Shown: positions 9,519 through 18,498, numbered from the stretch's first letter. The stretch: DNA of 64,000 nt from Jiella sonneratiae (GCF_017353515.1 NZ_JAFMPY010000003.1:248001-312000), one strand, 5' to 3'. Numbers and translations are program-made. Notes: a model not told the origin generated them from the sequence alone.

Positions 9519-9830
9519 CTATTCGCCGCTTTCGTCGTCAGATGGAACCACTTTGTCGAAGGAATCTGCTGGCAGAAACGGCGTGGGCAGGTCCTGCTTC
9601 AACCGAACGCCCGGCCCGAGGCCATCCTGTTGGCCTTCAATGAAAACGACGCCACCATCTTCGAGAGCACGCTGCACCTTCAACCATGAGGTCGCCTTCA
9701 CGCTCCTGCCGTTCTCCAGACGGGGAATGAGCCCCAATCCCACCTGCGCTCTCGCGGCGAGCGTCGGCTGGTCCCAACCTAACAAAATTCGGGCGACTTT
9801 CAGCAGGTGCGGATGTGCGGCCATGTGCAA
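9519..9830 (-). CDS. XRE-family helix-turn-helix regulator of the restriction operon
   Basis: A 103-residue protein with an N-terminal lambda-repressor-like helix-turn-helix (about residues 8-60: ARILLGWDQPTLAARAQ, then IPRLENGR). A short segment typical of small alphaproteobacterial XRE regulators follows (ALEDGGVVFIEG, GPGVRLK), then an acidic tail. It is the first gene of the minus-strand operon and lies 6 bp from hsdR. Small XRE proteins at this position act like controller proteins, delaying or limiting restriction. The palindromes at 9896-9937, 66 bp upstream of its start, are the likely binding site. Confidence 0.85.
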   Translation of the reverse strand: MHMAAHPHLLKVARILLGWDQPTLAARAQVGLGLIPRLENGRSVKATSWLKVQRALEDGGVVFIEGQQDGLGPGVRLKQDLPTPFLPADSFDKVVPSDDESGE

Positions 9831-9895
9831 CGCGATTGTTGATGGTGCGCATTCGCAATACCGAGTCCTTCACTTGAATCCAGAAGGCCTTGAAA

Positions 9896-9937
9896 AATCG
9901 GCATAAGATACCGATTAATCGACATTGACTGTCGATT
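9896..9937 (-). promoter_or_regulatory. Candidate operator: two adjacent inverted repeats upstream of the XRE gene
   Basis: Two inverted repeats lie side by side: AATCGG (9896-9901) with CCGATT (9911-9916), and AATCGACA (9917-9924) with TGTCGATT (9930-9937). All four arms share the AATCG core, so they look like two related half-site pairs, which suits cooperative binding of dimers. They sit upstream of the regulator of the restriction operon. Binding by that regulator is inferred from position and symmetry. Confidence 0.6.
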
Positions 9938-10081
9938 TTTGCTGGCCTACTGACGGATTGGTTGCTGCGGGCCGATCCGTCAGCGGCAGGTCTCGAATCA
10001 AAAACAGGATTCGCTCCCACGCGTCCCGAGGTGGTCGTGATGGTCGCTCCATGGCTCACTTGGCGGAGGAGGCAGCAGTCG

Positions 10082-10444
10082 ATGTCATTCAACGTGATAC
10101 CTTTCCTTTCATATCGGGCATTCGGAGGTGATCCCAGAGTTAACGAGGAGCTTCACCGGCTACGGACGTTGACGAAAGGGCTGAAGGCCATTGCTGTGGG
10201 AAGAGCATCGCATCGTGCGAAGTTGGCCCGGGCACCACTCCTGGAGAATTGGCATCTGCGCCCTGCGCTGGTTGTGTGTCTTGTTGGGGACGTCAGAGAT
10301 TGTCCCCGCCTCGCACCGACTCATGGCCCGCTCATAACCTCGCCCGTGGTGGTCGAAGCATTCGATCAGGATTGGACCCTAACAGGCGACGGCCTGTATC
10401 GCTTGGGACGGTACCGGCCCGTGGATCAGGAAAGAGGCTTCTAG
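10082..10444 (+). CDS. DUF6634-family small protein
   Basis: A 120-residue protein of a conserved small alphaproteobacterial family without known function. The recognisable pattern is RAPLLENWHLRPALVVCLVG, then a small segment with PRLAPTHGPLITSPVV, an Asp-rich WTLTGDGLYRLGRYRP end. The frame is open from 9962, but ATG at 10082 begins where the conserved-looking part starts, so I chose it. It is the only plus-strand gene between the restriction operon and the metabolic block. Members are often found in accessory regions. Confidence 0.65.
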   Translation: MSFNVIPFLSYRAFGGDPRVNEELHRLRTLTKGLKAIAVGRASHRAKLARAPLLENWHLRPALVVCLVGDVRDCPRLAPTHGPLITSPVVVEAFDQDWTLTGDGLYRLGRYRPVDQERGF

Positions 10445-10581
10445 CAAGCGGTCGAACAAGTTGCTCAATTGGTTGTCTCGACGAGGTCCATTTCGGTCCG
10501 TGCGGGAGGTGTATCCACGGAGCAGACAGGCGGACGCTGGAGTGATCTTCTCCGAGATCTTGGTGCGCGGGGTCGCCTGAA

Positions 10582-11376
10582 TCATGGACCGCAGTGGAGC
10601 GGAAAGTTCGCATGCTCGAGGCGACCCGACAGGCCAAGGATCCGTGCCGCCTCGTTCACATCTGCGCGACGCACGCGCACGATGGCCCGCGCCCGCTCCG
10701 AGCACCAGGCAAGGGTCTCTTGCACCGCTGCGGCAAGAGCCGGATCTCGGAGTAGGAGCGCCCGGACGGCGCTGTCATCAGCGTGCGCCCTGTAGAGGTG
10801 GCCGCTCCCGAGCCCGTGCGAGCACTCGAGCCCCACTGCGATGGCCGTTGCCATCTGGAGGTCGCTTCCTTCCCTTCCGCCCGCGCCGTCCCCGCCGTCC
10901 CCGCCGTCCCCGCGCTCTCCGCGATCTCGAGCTCCGCGGCGGCCCCCGCGAGGAAGACGGCGATCGCGGCGAGGTGGGACGCTCGCGTGCGGTCCGCCCC
11001 AGGGATCCGGTCGAAGTCCGTGAAGCAGCCTCGCCCCTCGGCAATGTGCCGCGCGACGCGCGCCAGTGCGGGAGCGATGCCGGACTCCGGCTCGAGGGTG
11101 TGGCCGACGATCCAGTGCCACGCCTCGTGCACGCAGTCCCGCCGGAAAACCGCGTCCGAAATCCGTTCGGCCGGAGGCAGGTCGGCCGCGAGGTCGGCCT
11201 CCGCCATCGCCCTGCGCTCGCTTCGAGCCCGGCGGCGGGCGTCGCGGACGGCACGCTCGATGTCGGCTCCGGATCTGCCCTCCATACGCTTCCAAACTCG
11301 AAGGGGAGGCGCCCGGCACGATGTCGTCGAACTCGCGGCGGATGTCATCGAGGGGCGGGCGTCGCTCGTCGCTCAT
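10582..11376 (-). pseudogene. Truncated, frameshifted copy of the FtsH-like AAA+ zinc protease
   Basis: Residues readable here match the C-terminal part of the intact protein at 25101-27041, from EGRSGADIERAVRD to ARILGL, including HEAWH (intact copy HEAGH) and SDLQMATAIAVGLECSHGLG. The match runs in one minus frame from about 11290 to 10890 and then continues in another, so there is at least one frameshift near a CCGTCCCCG tandem repeat at 10888-10915. The whole AAA ATPase part is missing: at about 11290 the homology stops and is replaced by a short unrelated reading frame starting with MSDERRPPLDDIRREFDDI. It cannot encode a working enzyme. It is in the same orientation as the intact copy about 14.5 kb away. 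Confidence 0.85.
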
Positions 11377-11533
11377 GCTGTCTCTCCGCTCGGTGCCGAC
11401 AGATGAAGGTTGGCGAGCCGCCGATACGGCACCGCTAGGAAAATGGCTACGGCCAGGAATTGCGCGCCGTCGGCCGAATTCCCTCGGTCAATTGCTGTCT
11501 TGCGGAAGTGAGCCTTGGAGCGGCCGCTTCAGC

Positions 11534-12271
11534 TCAAAGAGCGAAACCCCCGTCGATCGTCAGGCTAGAGCCCGTCATGTAGCCGGACAGGGGACCTGCC
11601 AGATAGAGCACGAGTTCGGCGATCTCCTCGCCTTGACCGACGCGTCCGATGGGGACCATCGCGGCCAGTTCGGAGACCATCGAAGCCGTCATGTCGGTCT
11701 CCGTCGGGCCGGGCTGAATGTTGTTCACGGTGATGCCTCGGGATGCGAGGTCGAGGGCGATGGCCTTGACCATGGTCGCGACGGCCGCCTTGCTCATCGC
11801 GTAGATGCTGCTTCCCTTGACGACGTGGTCGGCGGCATTGCTGCCGATGGTGATGACGCGTCCACCTTCCAGCATCCCGGCAGCAGCGGCCTGGATCGCC
11901 AGGAAGACGCCGCGGACATTGACGGCGAGCGTCAGATCGAGGTCTTCGAGCGACAGTTCGTCGATCGTGCCGAGGCGGAGGACACCGGCGTTGACGACGG
12001 CGACGTCGAGGCGGCCGAACCGTTCAATAGTGCCTGCGACGGCGGCACGGATCGCGCTGGGATCGGAACTGTCGGCCTCGATGGCCACTGCCTCGCCGCC
12101 CTTGGAAGCAATCGTCGCGGCGACCTCCCGCGCCTTGTCAGGACGTGAGACATAGGTCAGAGCCACGCGGTATCCGGCCTCCGCCATGCGGATGGCGATG
12201 GCCGCGCCGATCCCGCGGGAACCGCCGAAGATCAACGCGACGCTGGCGAAATTGGGCTCATTCGCACTCAT
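11534..12271 (-). CDS. Short-chain dehydrogenase/reductase (SDR)
   Basis: A 245-residue classical SDR. It has the cofactor motif GGSRGIGAAIA (about residue 16), NAG at 94-96 and the catalytic set Ser144, Tyr157 and Lys161 (YAMSK), followed by NNIQPGPTETDM, the usual post-catalytic loop. The C-terminal YMTGSSLTIDGGF is the family signature end. The substrate is not evident. It is the last gene of the minus-strand group that starts with the aldehyde dehydrogenase and ends 158 bp before the protease pseudogene. Confidence 0.92.
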   Translation of the reverse strand: MSANEPNFASVALIFGGSRGIGAAIAIRMAEAGYRVALTYVSRPDKAREVAATIASKGGEAVAIEADSSDPSAIRAAVAGTIERFGRLDVAVVNAGVLRLGTIDELSLEDLDLTLAVNVRGVFLAIQAAAAGMLEGGRVITIGSNAADHVVKGSSIYAMSKAAVATMVKAIALDLASRGITVNNIQPGPTETDMTASMVSELAAMVPIGRVGQGEEIAELVLYLAGPLSGYMTGSSLTIDGGFAL

Positions 12272-12302
12272 GGACGTTCTCCAGGCTGGCGGGGGGGGGC
12301 GC

Positions 12303-13061
12303 TCATCGACCTGCGTCTTTGGCTGCGGCGATGATCGCGTCGGCGACGGCCTTCGGATGACTGAGCATCGCCACGTGGCTTGACGCGACCTTCACGACCT
12401 TGGCCTTCATCGCCGTCGCCATCTCTTCCTGGAGAGACGGCGGGATCATCCGGTCGTTCTCGGTGACGACATCGATGACCGGCTTGTCGTGCCATGCCGC
12501 GTGCGACACCTTTGCGTCGATGCATTCGGCCGCCCATGGCCCTTGGGTGATGGCGACGAGTTCCGCCTCGGCCGGCGGAAGATCCTGGGCGAAATCCTTC
12601 TTCACGCCCTCTTCGGTGAGGGTGAGGTAGCCACCACTGTCCTTGCGCAGGTAGGGCGCATAGGCTGGCGGCGGTGCGCCGGCGGTCATCGAGGCGATCG
12701 ACTGGCCGTCGTCCGGCGCGAAAGCCGCGACATAGACGAGGGAGGTCACCTTCGGATCGTTGCCGGCCTCGGTGACAACAACCCCGCCCCAGCTATGGCC
12801 GACGAGAACGACCGGTCCGTGAACTGCATCGATGGCCCGCCTCGTTGCGTCGACGTCGTCCGCCAGCGAAGAGAGCGGGTTCTGGACGGCCACCACGCCA
12901 AGGCCCTGCGCGCGCAGGAGAGGGATCACCTTCTGCCAGCTCGATCCGTCGGCGAAAGCCCCGTGCACGAGGACGATCGTGGGGTTCTGGGCCGCGGCAG
13001 AGTTGACGGCGGCGCCCAGCACGCCCGAGGCGACCACTAGCCCGGCGATGAGCTTGTTCAT
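12303..13061 (-). CDS. Secreted alpha/beta hydrolase
   Basis: A 252-residue alpha/beta-hydrolase with an N-terminal signal peptide (MNKLIAGLVVASGVLGAA, cleavage probably after the SAAA stretch near residue 24). The oxyanion strand is VLVHGAFADGSSW, the nucleophile elbow GHSWGG has Ser90, and the catalytic His is in ASSHVAMLSHP. The fold resembles the esterase/salicylate-esterase-like AB hydrolase group. The ATG at 13061 was chosen because it starts the signal peptide; a longer in-frame opening upstream has no protein-like sequence. It is 31 bp upstream of the SDR gene. Confidence 0.9.
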   Translation of the reverse strand: MNKLIAGLVVASGVLGAAVNSAAAQNPTIVLVHGAFADGSSWQKVIPLLRAQGLGVVAVQNPLSSLADDVDATRRAIDAVHGPVVLVGHSWGGVVVTEAGNDPKVTSLVYVAAFAPDDGQSIASMTAGAPPPAYAPYLRKDSGGYLTLTEEGVKKDFAQDLPPAEAELVAITQGPWAAECIDAKVSHAAWHDKPVIDVVTENDRMIPPSLQEEMATAMKAKVVKVASSHVAMLSHPKAVADAIIAAAKDAGR

Positions 13062-13102
13062 TGTGTCGTTCCTTTCGTCTGAGACGTGAGGCGGAACAGG
13101 CT

Positions 13103-14185
13103 TCACAGCCTGTCGGCGTCGATGACGGCCTTCGCGAAGGCGCGTGGCGCTTCCTGCGGCAGATTGTGGCCGATGCCGCCCTCGATGGTGCGGTGGACGT
13201 ACTTGCCGGAGAACCGTTCTGCATAGGATGCGGGAGCCGGATGAGGGGCGCCGTTGGCATCGCCTTCGAGCGTGATGGTCGGCACGGTAATCGCGGGGAA
13301 CGTGGCGAGCCGTTGTTCCAGCGCGTCGAACCTGGGATCGCCCTCGGCGAGACCCAGGCGCCAGCGATAGTTGTGGATCACGATGGCGACATGGTCGGGA
13401 TTGTCGAGCGCCGTCGCGCTTCGCTCGAAGGTGGCGTCGTCGAACTGCCAGTCGGGGGACGCGATCTGCCAGATGAGCCTCGCGAAGTCGTGCCGGTACT
13501 TGTCGTATCCGGTGCGGCCGCGTTCGGTGGCGAAGTAGTATTGGTACCACCACTGCAGCTCGGCCTTCGGTGGCAGGGGCGCAGCGCCCGCTGCCTGGCT
13601 GCCGATCAGATAGCCGCTGACCGAGACAAGGGCCTTGCAGCGCTCCGGCCAGAGCGCCGCCATGATGTCGGCCGTGCGCGCTCCCCAATCGTAGCCGGCG
13701 ACGATGGCCGTCTTGATGCCGAGCGCATCCATGAGCGCGATGCCGTCCGCCGCGACGACCGACTGCTGGCCGTTGCGCATCGTCGCATCGGACAGGAAGC
13801 GGGTCGAGCCATGGCCCCGAAGATAGGGAATGACGACCCGGTAGCCGGCGGCGGCGAGCATCGGCGCGACGTCGCCATAGCTGTGGATGTCGTAGGGCCA
13901 GCCATGCAGGAGCAGCACCGCCGGACCGTCGGCGGGGCCTGCCTCGGCATAGCCGACATTCAGAACGCCGGCGTCGATCTGGTGGATCGCCGCGAAGGAT
14001 GCACCCGAACTGGGCCGTGTTTGGTTACGGCTGGCGGCCTTCGTGGCGGTGCTGCGCGCATGGGCCTCGCCGATGCTCCCGAGTTGTGCCGCGGCCATCG
14101 CCGCCGCAGCGATGCCGATCAGTCCGCGTCTGTTGCGATCGACGTGTTCGGCCTTGCCAGGACCGGCAAAATGTCGCTCTGCCAT
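13103..14185 (-). CDS. Exported epoxide-hydrolase-like alpha/beta hydrolase
   Basis: A 360-residue protein with an N-terminal twin-arginine-like export signal (RNRRGLIGIAAAA, residues 18-30). The hydrolase fold shows HGWP (94-97), as in epoxide hydrolases, and the nucleophile elbow GYDWGAR with Asp166 in place of serine, which is characteristic of epoxide hydrolases and haloalkane dehalogenases. The catalytic His is probably His340 in GGIGHNLPQ. The start ATG at 14185 precedes the export signal. It follows the aldehyde dehydrogenase gene after a 175-bp gap. Epoxide hydrolase is the better guess because of HGWP, but the substrate is unknown. Confidence 0.88.
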   Translation of the reverse strand: MAERHFAGPGKAEHVDRNRRGLIGIAAAAMAAAQLGSIGEAHARSTATKAASRNQTRPSSGASFAAIHQIDAGVLNVGYAEAGPADGPAVLLLHGWPYDIHSYGDVAPMLAAAGYRVVIPYLRGHGSTRFLSDATMRNGQQSVVAADGIALMDALGIKTAIVAGYDWGARTADIMAALWPERCKALVSVSGYLIGSQAAGAAPLPPKAELQWWYQYYFATERGRTGYDKYRHDFARLIWQIASPDWQFDDATFERSATALDNPDHVAIVIHNYRWRLGLAEGDPRFDALEQRLATFPAITVPTITLEGDANGAPHPAPASYAERFSGKYVHRTIEGGIGHNLPQEAPRAFAKAVIDADRL

Positions 14186-14360
14186 GTTCGTTTCTCCTGT
14201 AACGCCCGGTCTTTGGCGGGCGAGGTCGGTTGCGGGTGTCCGGCTCCCACTGCGGGAGGCTCTCACTTCGAATGACGCGATCGCATCCAGGTGTTGCTGC
14301 CGCCGCGATATCGGGTCGCGTCGCTCGACCGGCCGGCTCATCGCGGGCGGTCGGATCGTC

Positions 14361-15845
14361 TCAGTAGAAGTCCGTGATGCTCTCCGGGCCACGCCACTGC
14401 GGGGCTGACGCTGCCTCGACGTCGGCGTGTTCGCGAACGATCGCTTTGGGTTCGAGGAAGGATTCGAGGCCGAAGATGCCGAACTCGCGGCCGATGCCGG
14501 ACTGCTTGACGCCCCCAAACGGCGCCCGCAGGTCGGGCGTCACCCGGTTGATCAGGACCGATCCGGCCATCAGCCGTTCGCTGATGCGGCTCGCCCGCTC
14601 GACGTTGCGCGAATAGACGTAAGCCTGCAGGCCGTAAGGGGAGTCGTCGGCCTTCGCGACCGCGTCGTCATCATCGACGTAGGCGATTATCGAGAGAACA
14701 GGTCCGAAGATCTCGTCGCGAGCGATGTCCATGTCGTTGTCGACGTCGGCGAACACGGTTGGTCGGACGAAATAGCCTTGGGCGAGACCCTCCGGCCGTC
14801 CGGGCCCGCCGACGATCAGGGTCGCGCCTTGCTCGATGCCCCGGGCGATGTATCGCTGGACGCGGTCGAACTGGGCAGCGTTCGCCAGCGGGCCGATCGT
14901 CGTTCCGGGATCGGCCGGATCGCCGACTTTCCATGCGCCCATCGCCGCACGGACGATCGCCTCGACCTCCTCCAGCCGGTCACGGGGGACGAGAATGCGG
15001 GTTCCCGCGATGCAGGCCTGGCCGTTGTTCTGGAAGCCGCTGTTCAGCGCCATCGGAAGGGCTGCCTCGAAGTCGGCGTCGTCGAGGACTATCGCCGCCG
15101 ACTTGCCCGAAAGCGAAAGGCTGACGCGCTTCATGGTCTCGCTCGCAGCCCGCGCGATGGCCTTGCCCGTCGCGGTCGACCCGGTGAAGGAGATGCGCGC
15201 GACGTCGGGATGGGTGCCGAGCTCGTCGCCGACGTCGCTGCCGCGCCCGACGACGACGTTGAAGATGCCGGCCGGAAGCCCGGCGGAATGCAGCGTCTCC
15301 GTGACCACCTGCGACTGCAGCCCGCTGAGTTCGCTCGGCTTGATCACCGAGGCGCATCCCGCAGCGAGCGCCGAGGCTAGCTTGCTGCAGATCGTGCCGG
15401 CGGCGGCGTTCCAGGGGGGGATGAGGGCGGCAACGCCGACCGGTTCCATGCGGACGGTCGCATCGCCGATCCTGCGGCTGAACTGGTATCCCTGCAGGGC
15501 GTCTGCGGCATAGCCGAAGCAGTCTGAGGCGTACTGGCTGATCCAGCGGGCCCGGCTGATCGGAGCGCCGTATTCCGCGATCGTGACGTCGCGGATCTCG
15601 TCGGCGCGGCGAAGGATGGCAGCTTGGAGGCTCCTCAGCATGTCGAGCCGCTCGGCCTTCGTGCTTTGCGAGAGTGCCGTCTGTGCGTGGCTTGCCGCGG
15701 CGATCGCGCGTCTTGCGTCCTGCCGGCCGGCGAGGCGCTGTTGGCCGATCAGTTTCTCGTTGGCCGGATTGATGATGTCGATGACCTCATCGCCTGAAAC
15801 CGTGACGAAGGCCCCATCGATGTAGGCGGTGTCGATCGAACGCAT
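14361..15845 (-). CDS. Aldehyde dehydrogenase family protein with unusual active site
   Basis: A 494-residue member of the NAD(P)-dependent aldehyde dehydrogenase superfamily. It has PPWN (Asn145), KPSE (Lys169), the GSTATGK cofactor loop (222-228) and the catalytic Cys278 in NNGQACIAG. The general-base glutamate of the family (in the LELGGK motif) is replaced: the sequence reads SLSLSGKSA, so the equivalent position 244 is Ser. Activity may be altered or rely on another base. It is the first gene of the minus-strand metabolic group and is divergent from the LysR regulator, with 108 bp between them. Confidence 0.93.
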   Translation of the reverse strand: MRSIDTAYIDGAFVTVSGDEVIDIINPANEKLIGQQRLAGRQDARRAIAAASHAQTALSQSTKAERLDMLRSLQAAILRRADEIRDVTIAEYGAPISRARWISQYASDCFGYAADALQGYQFSRRIGDATVRMEPVGVAALIPPWNAAAGTICSKLASALAAGCASVIKPSELSGLQSQVVTETLHSAGLPAGIFNVVVGRGSDVGDELGTHPDVARISFTGSTATGKAIARAASETMKRVSLSLSGKSAAIVLDDADFEAALPMALNSGFQNNGQACIAGTRILVPRDRLEEVEAIVRAAMGAWKVGDPADPGTTIGPLANAAQFDRVQRYIARGIEQGATLIVGGPGRPEGLAQGYFVRPTVFADVDNDMDIARDEIFGPVLSIIAYVDDDDAVAKADDSPYGLQAYVYSRNVERASRISERLMAGSVLINRVTPDLRAPFGGVKQSGIGREFGIFGLESFLEPKAIVREHADVEAASAPQWRGPESITDFY

Positions 15846-15953
15846 CGGACGCTCCTCTTCAAGCGATTAGCTTGGGATGCGGCCGATGTAATGGCGAAGG
15901 GGATATGCGATAATCAGGACGTTGCGCGATGACGTATCCTGGAAATCCGGACG

Positions 15954-16853
15954 ATGCACAAATCGGGGCTTGTCGAACTGGAAGCCGTCCTCGCCGTCGC
16001 ACGGCATCGGAGCTTTCGCGCCGCCGCCCGAGAGCTCGACATGTCGACATCCGCGCTCAGCAACGCGGTGATCGCTCTGGAAGAGCGGCTCGGGATCAGG
16101 CTGTTCAACCGGACGACCCGCAGCGTCGGCCTCACCGAAGCCGGCGAGACCTTCGTCGAGCAGGTGGCTCCGGCGGTCGCCGACATCAACCTTGCCATGG
16201 ACGTCGTGAACCAGCGGCGCGGCAGCCCGAAGGGGACGCTGCGGATCAACGCCTCGTCGGGTGCTGCGCGCCGGATCCTCTCGCCGGTGATCGTCGACTA
16301 CTTGCGTCGCCACCCCGACATGGAGGTCGTCATCGCCACCGACGGGCGCCTCGTCGACATCGTCGCCGAAGGATGGGACGCGGGCATTCGGCCGGCGGCG
16401 GTCGTGCCACGCGACATGGTCTCCGTCCCGCTCGGAGACGACGTGCGATTTGTCGTGGTCGGGACACCCGAATATTTCGCCGCACGCGACGTGCCGGCGT
16501 CCCCGGGCGATCTTGCGCGGCACGAATGTATTCGGGCGCGCATGCCAAGCGGGGCGCTCTCGCCCTGGGAGTTCTGGCGGGACGGGAAGCTCGAGACGAT
16601 CGACGTCCCCGGCAGGCTGACGCTGGACGAGCCGAACGTCATGCTGGAAGCCTCGCGCGCCGGCTTCGGCCTTGCCTACCTGCCGGACAAGAACTGCGCC
16701 GACGATCTGAAGACGGGTCGGCTGGTGCCGGTCCTCGGCGACTGGATGCCGCCGGCCTATGATCTCCGCCTGTATTATCCGGGCCGCAGGCACGTGCCGG
16801 CGGGACTGCGGGCTCTGGTCGAGCTGATCGGGCAGCATCGCCGGCGCAGGTGA
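15954..16853 (+). CDS. LysR-family transcriptional regulator
   Basis: A 299-residue LysR-type regulator. The N-terminal winged helix (about 6-64) includes FRAAARELDMSTSALSNAV and LGIRLFNRTTRSVGLTEAG. The remainder is the periplasmic-binding-like effector domain. Such regulators normally control the adjacent divergent genes, here the aldehyde dehydrogenase group, with an aldehyde, epoxide or related compound as a plausible inducer; the ligand is unknown. I saw no clear LysR box in the 108-bp divergent spacer. Confidence 0.93.
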   Translation: MHKSGLVELEAVLAVARHRSFRAAARELDMSTSALSNAVIALEERLGIRLFNRTTRSVGLTEAGETFVEQVAPAVADINLAMDVVNQRRGSPKGTLRINASSGAARRILSPVIVDYLRRHPDMEVVIATDGRLVDIVAEGWDAGIRPAAVVPRDMVSVPLGDDVRFVVVGTPEYFAARDVPASPGDLARHECIRARMPSGALSPWEFWRDGKLETIDVPGRLTLDEPNVMLEASRAGFGLAYLPDKNCADDLKTGRLVPVLGDWMPPAYDLRLYYPGRRHVPAGLRALVELIGQHRRRR

Positions 16854-16869
16854 TCAGCCGAGCGCACGA

Positions 16870-18498
16870 TCATTCGCCGTCTGCTTCGATCCAGGCATGC
16901 ACGCCGGGTCTTTCGGATCGTCGCAGTCGCCATCGCCGCGTTATGCCGATGGCGTCGAGGACCGCCTCGTCGTGGCTGACGATCAGCAATGCCCCGTCAT
17001 AGGCGCGAAGTCCGGCCTCGATCGTCTCGAGGGAAGCGACGTCGAGATGGTTGGTCGGCTCGTCGAGGACGAGGAAGGAAGGCGGGCGCGGCCCTCCGAG
17101 CACGCAGGCAAGCCCCGCCCGCAACATCTCGCCGCCGCTCAGTGTCCCGACGATTTGCTCGGCCGCCCCCGCCCGGAAGGTGAAGCGGGCGAGGGATGCA
17201 CGGCAGGCATTCGCATCGGCTCCCGGATTGATGCGCCGGAAGTTCTCCAGGATCGACGTCGCCGGGTTCAGGAGACCGACGGTCTGGTCGAGCATCGCGA
17301 CGTCCGGCGTAACCCGGAGGCGACCGGAAAGCGGCTGCAGATCTCCAACGAGAAGCTTCAGAAGCGTCGTCTTGCCGACCCCATTCGACCCTGTCAAAGC
17401 CACGCGCTCGGGCCCGACGATCGATAGCGAAACGTTCTGCAGGATCGGCTTGGCGGCATCGTAGCCGGCAGACACGTCGTTAAGCTTCAGGACGTCCTTG
17501 CGGGAGGCAAGTCCGGTCGGCGCGAGCGTCACCGCGAAGGGCTGCAGGATCTCGATCCGCTCGCGGGCCTCGGACAGCGCGCCGAAGGCCCGCTCCCGTC
17601 TGCGAGCGGTGATCCGGGCATCGACGCCGCCCGAATCCTCGCTCCGATCCTTTCGTAGGCCCGCGATGATGCGCGGCATCCCGCCCTTTGCCGCCGCGCC
17701 GCGGCCGCGGCGGTCCTTTCGCGCCTTCGTCTCGACGCTGCGTTGGGCGCCTCGGTCGATCTCGGCGATCTGCTTCTCGGCATCGGTGAGATCATGCCTC
17801 GCGGCCTCCAGCGCGAGCGCCTTCTCCCTGCGATAGTGGCTCCAGTTGCCGCCGTAGCGTGCCACGCCGAGCGACGTCAGTTCGACGATCGCATCCATCG
17901 TCTCCAACAGTTCGCGATCGTGGCTGACGACGACCGCGCCACCCTTCCAGCCGGAAAGGAGCGCCACCACCGCCTGGCGCCCCTCGCGGTCGAGATTGTT
18001 GGTCGGCTCGTCCAGGAGAAGGAAGTCGGGGGCGGCGAAGGTGAGGGCAGCAAGGCGAACCCTCGTGGCCTGGCCACCGGACAGTTCGGCAAGTGGCGTA
18101 TCGAGCGGCGCCTCGACGCCGACGGCGACGAGCGCCGTGGCAACGCGCTCTTCCAGCGTCCAGTCGGCATCCGCCAGTTCGTCCACCGAGGCGGTTCCCG
18201 CCTCTGCCCGGCGCAGCACCGCAAGGCCTGCCCGAACCCCGAACAGATCGGCGATCGTCTCGCCGGGCCGATGTTGGACGGCCTGCCTGAGCAGCCCGAC
18301 GCTGCCGCCGACGGCGACTTTGCCGGCGGCGACCGGCAGATCGCCGGCGAGCACCCGAAGAAGTGTCGTCTTGCCGACGCCGTTGCGGCCGACGAGTCCG
18401 GTTCGCTCGCAGCCGAAAGTCAGGTCGAGGTCGGTGGAAAGGATGCGTCCGTCAGGCGTGGAGAGCGAGAGGGCGGAAAGTGAGATCGTCGCAGGCAT
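16870..18498 (-). CDS. ABC-F family ATPase (tandem ATP-binding cassettes, no membrane domain)
   Basis: A 542-residue protein with two ABC domains. The first has GRNGVGKTT, LSGGQATRVRLAA and LLLDEPTNNLD; the second has GSNGVGKTT, LSGGEMLRAGLAC and LVLDEPTNHLD. A linker between them contains a basic stretch (RKDRRGRGAAAKGG). ABC-F proteins act on the ribosome, as translation factors or antibiotic-protection proteins. The closest look is to the Uup/YheS-like or antibiotic-resistance ABC-F group, which cannot be separated here. ATG at 18498 is chosen since MPATISLSALSL leads directly into the first cassette. Confidence 0.92.
   Translation of the reverse strand: MPATISLSALSLSTPDGRILSTDLDLTFGCERTGLVGRNGVGKTTLLRVLAGDLPVAAGKVAVGGSVGLLRQAVQHRPGETIADLFGVRAGLAVLRRAEAGTASVDELADADWTLEERVATALVAVGVEAPLDTPLAELSGGQATRVRLAALTFAAPDFLLLDEPTNNLDREGRQAVVALLSGWKGGAVVVSHDRELLETMDAIVELTSLGVARYGGNWSHYRREKALALEAARHDLTDAEKQIAEIDRGAQRSVETKARKDRRGRGAAAKGGMPRIIAGLRKDRSEDSGGVDARITARRRERAFGALSEARERIEILQPFAVTLAPTGLASRKDVLKLNDVSAGYDAAKPILQNVSLSIVGPERVALTGSNGVGKTTLLKLLVGDLQPLSGRLRVTPDVAMLDQTVGLLNPATSILENFRRINPGADANACRASLARFTFRAGAAEQIVGTLSGGEMLRAGLACVLGGPRPPSFLVLDEPTNHLDVASLETIEAGLRAYDGALLIVSHDEAVLDAIGITRRWRLRRSERPGVHAWIEADGE

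Noticed and set aside
10880-10925. CCGTCCCCG direct repeats as a CRISPR array or regulatory iteron
   Set aside because: Only three short contiguous units without spacers, lying inside a decayed coding sequence.
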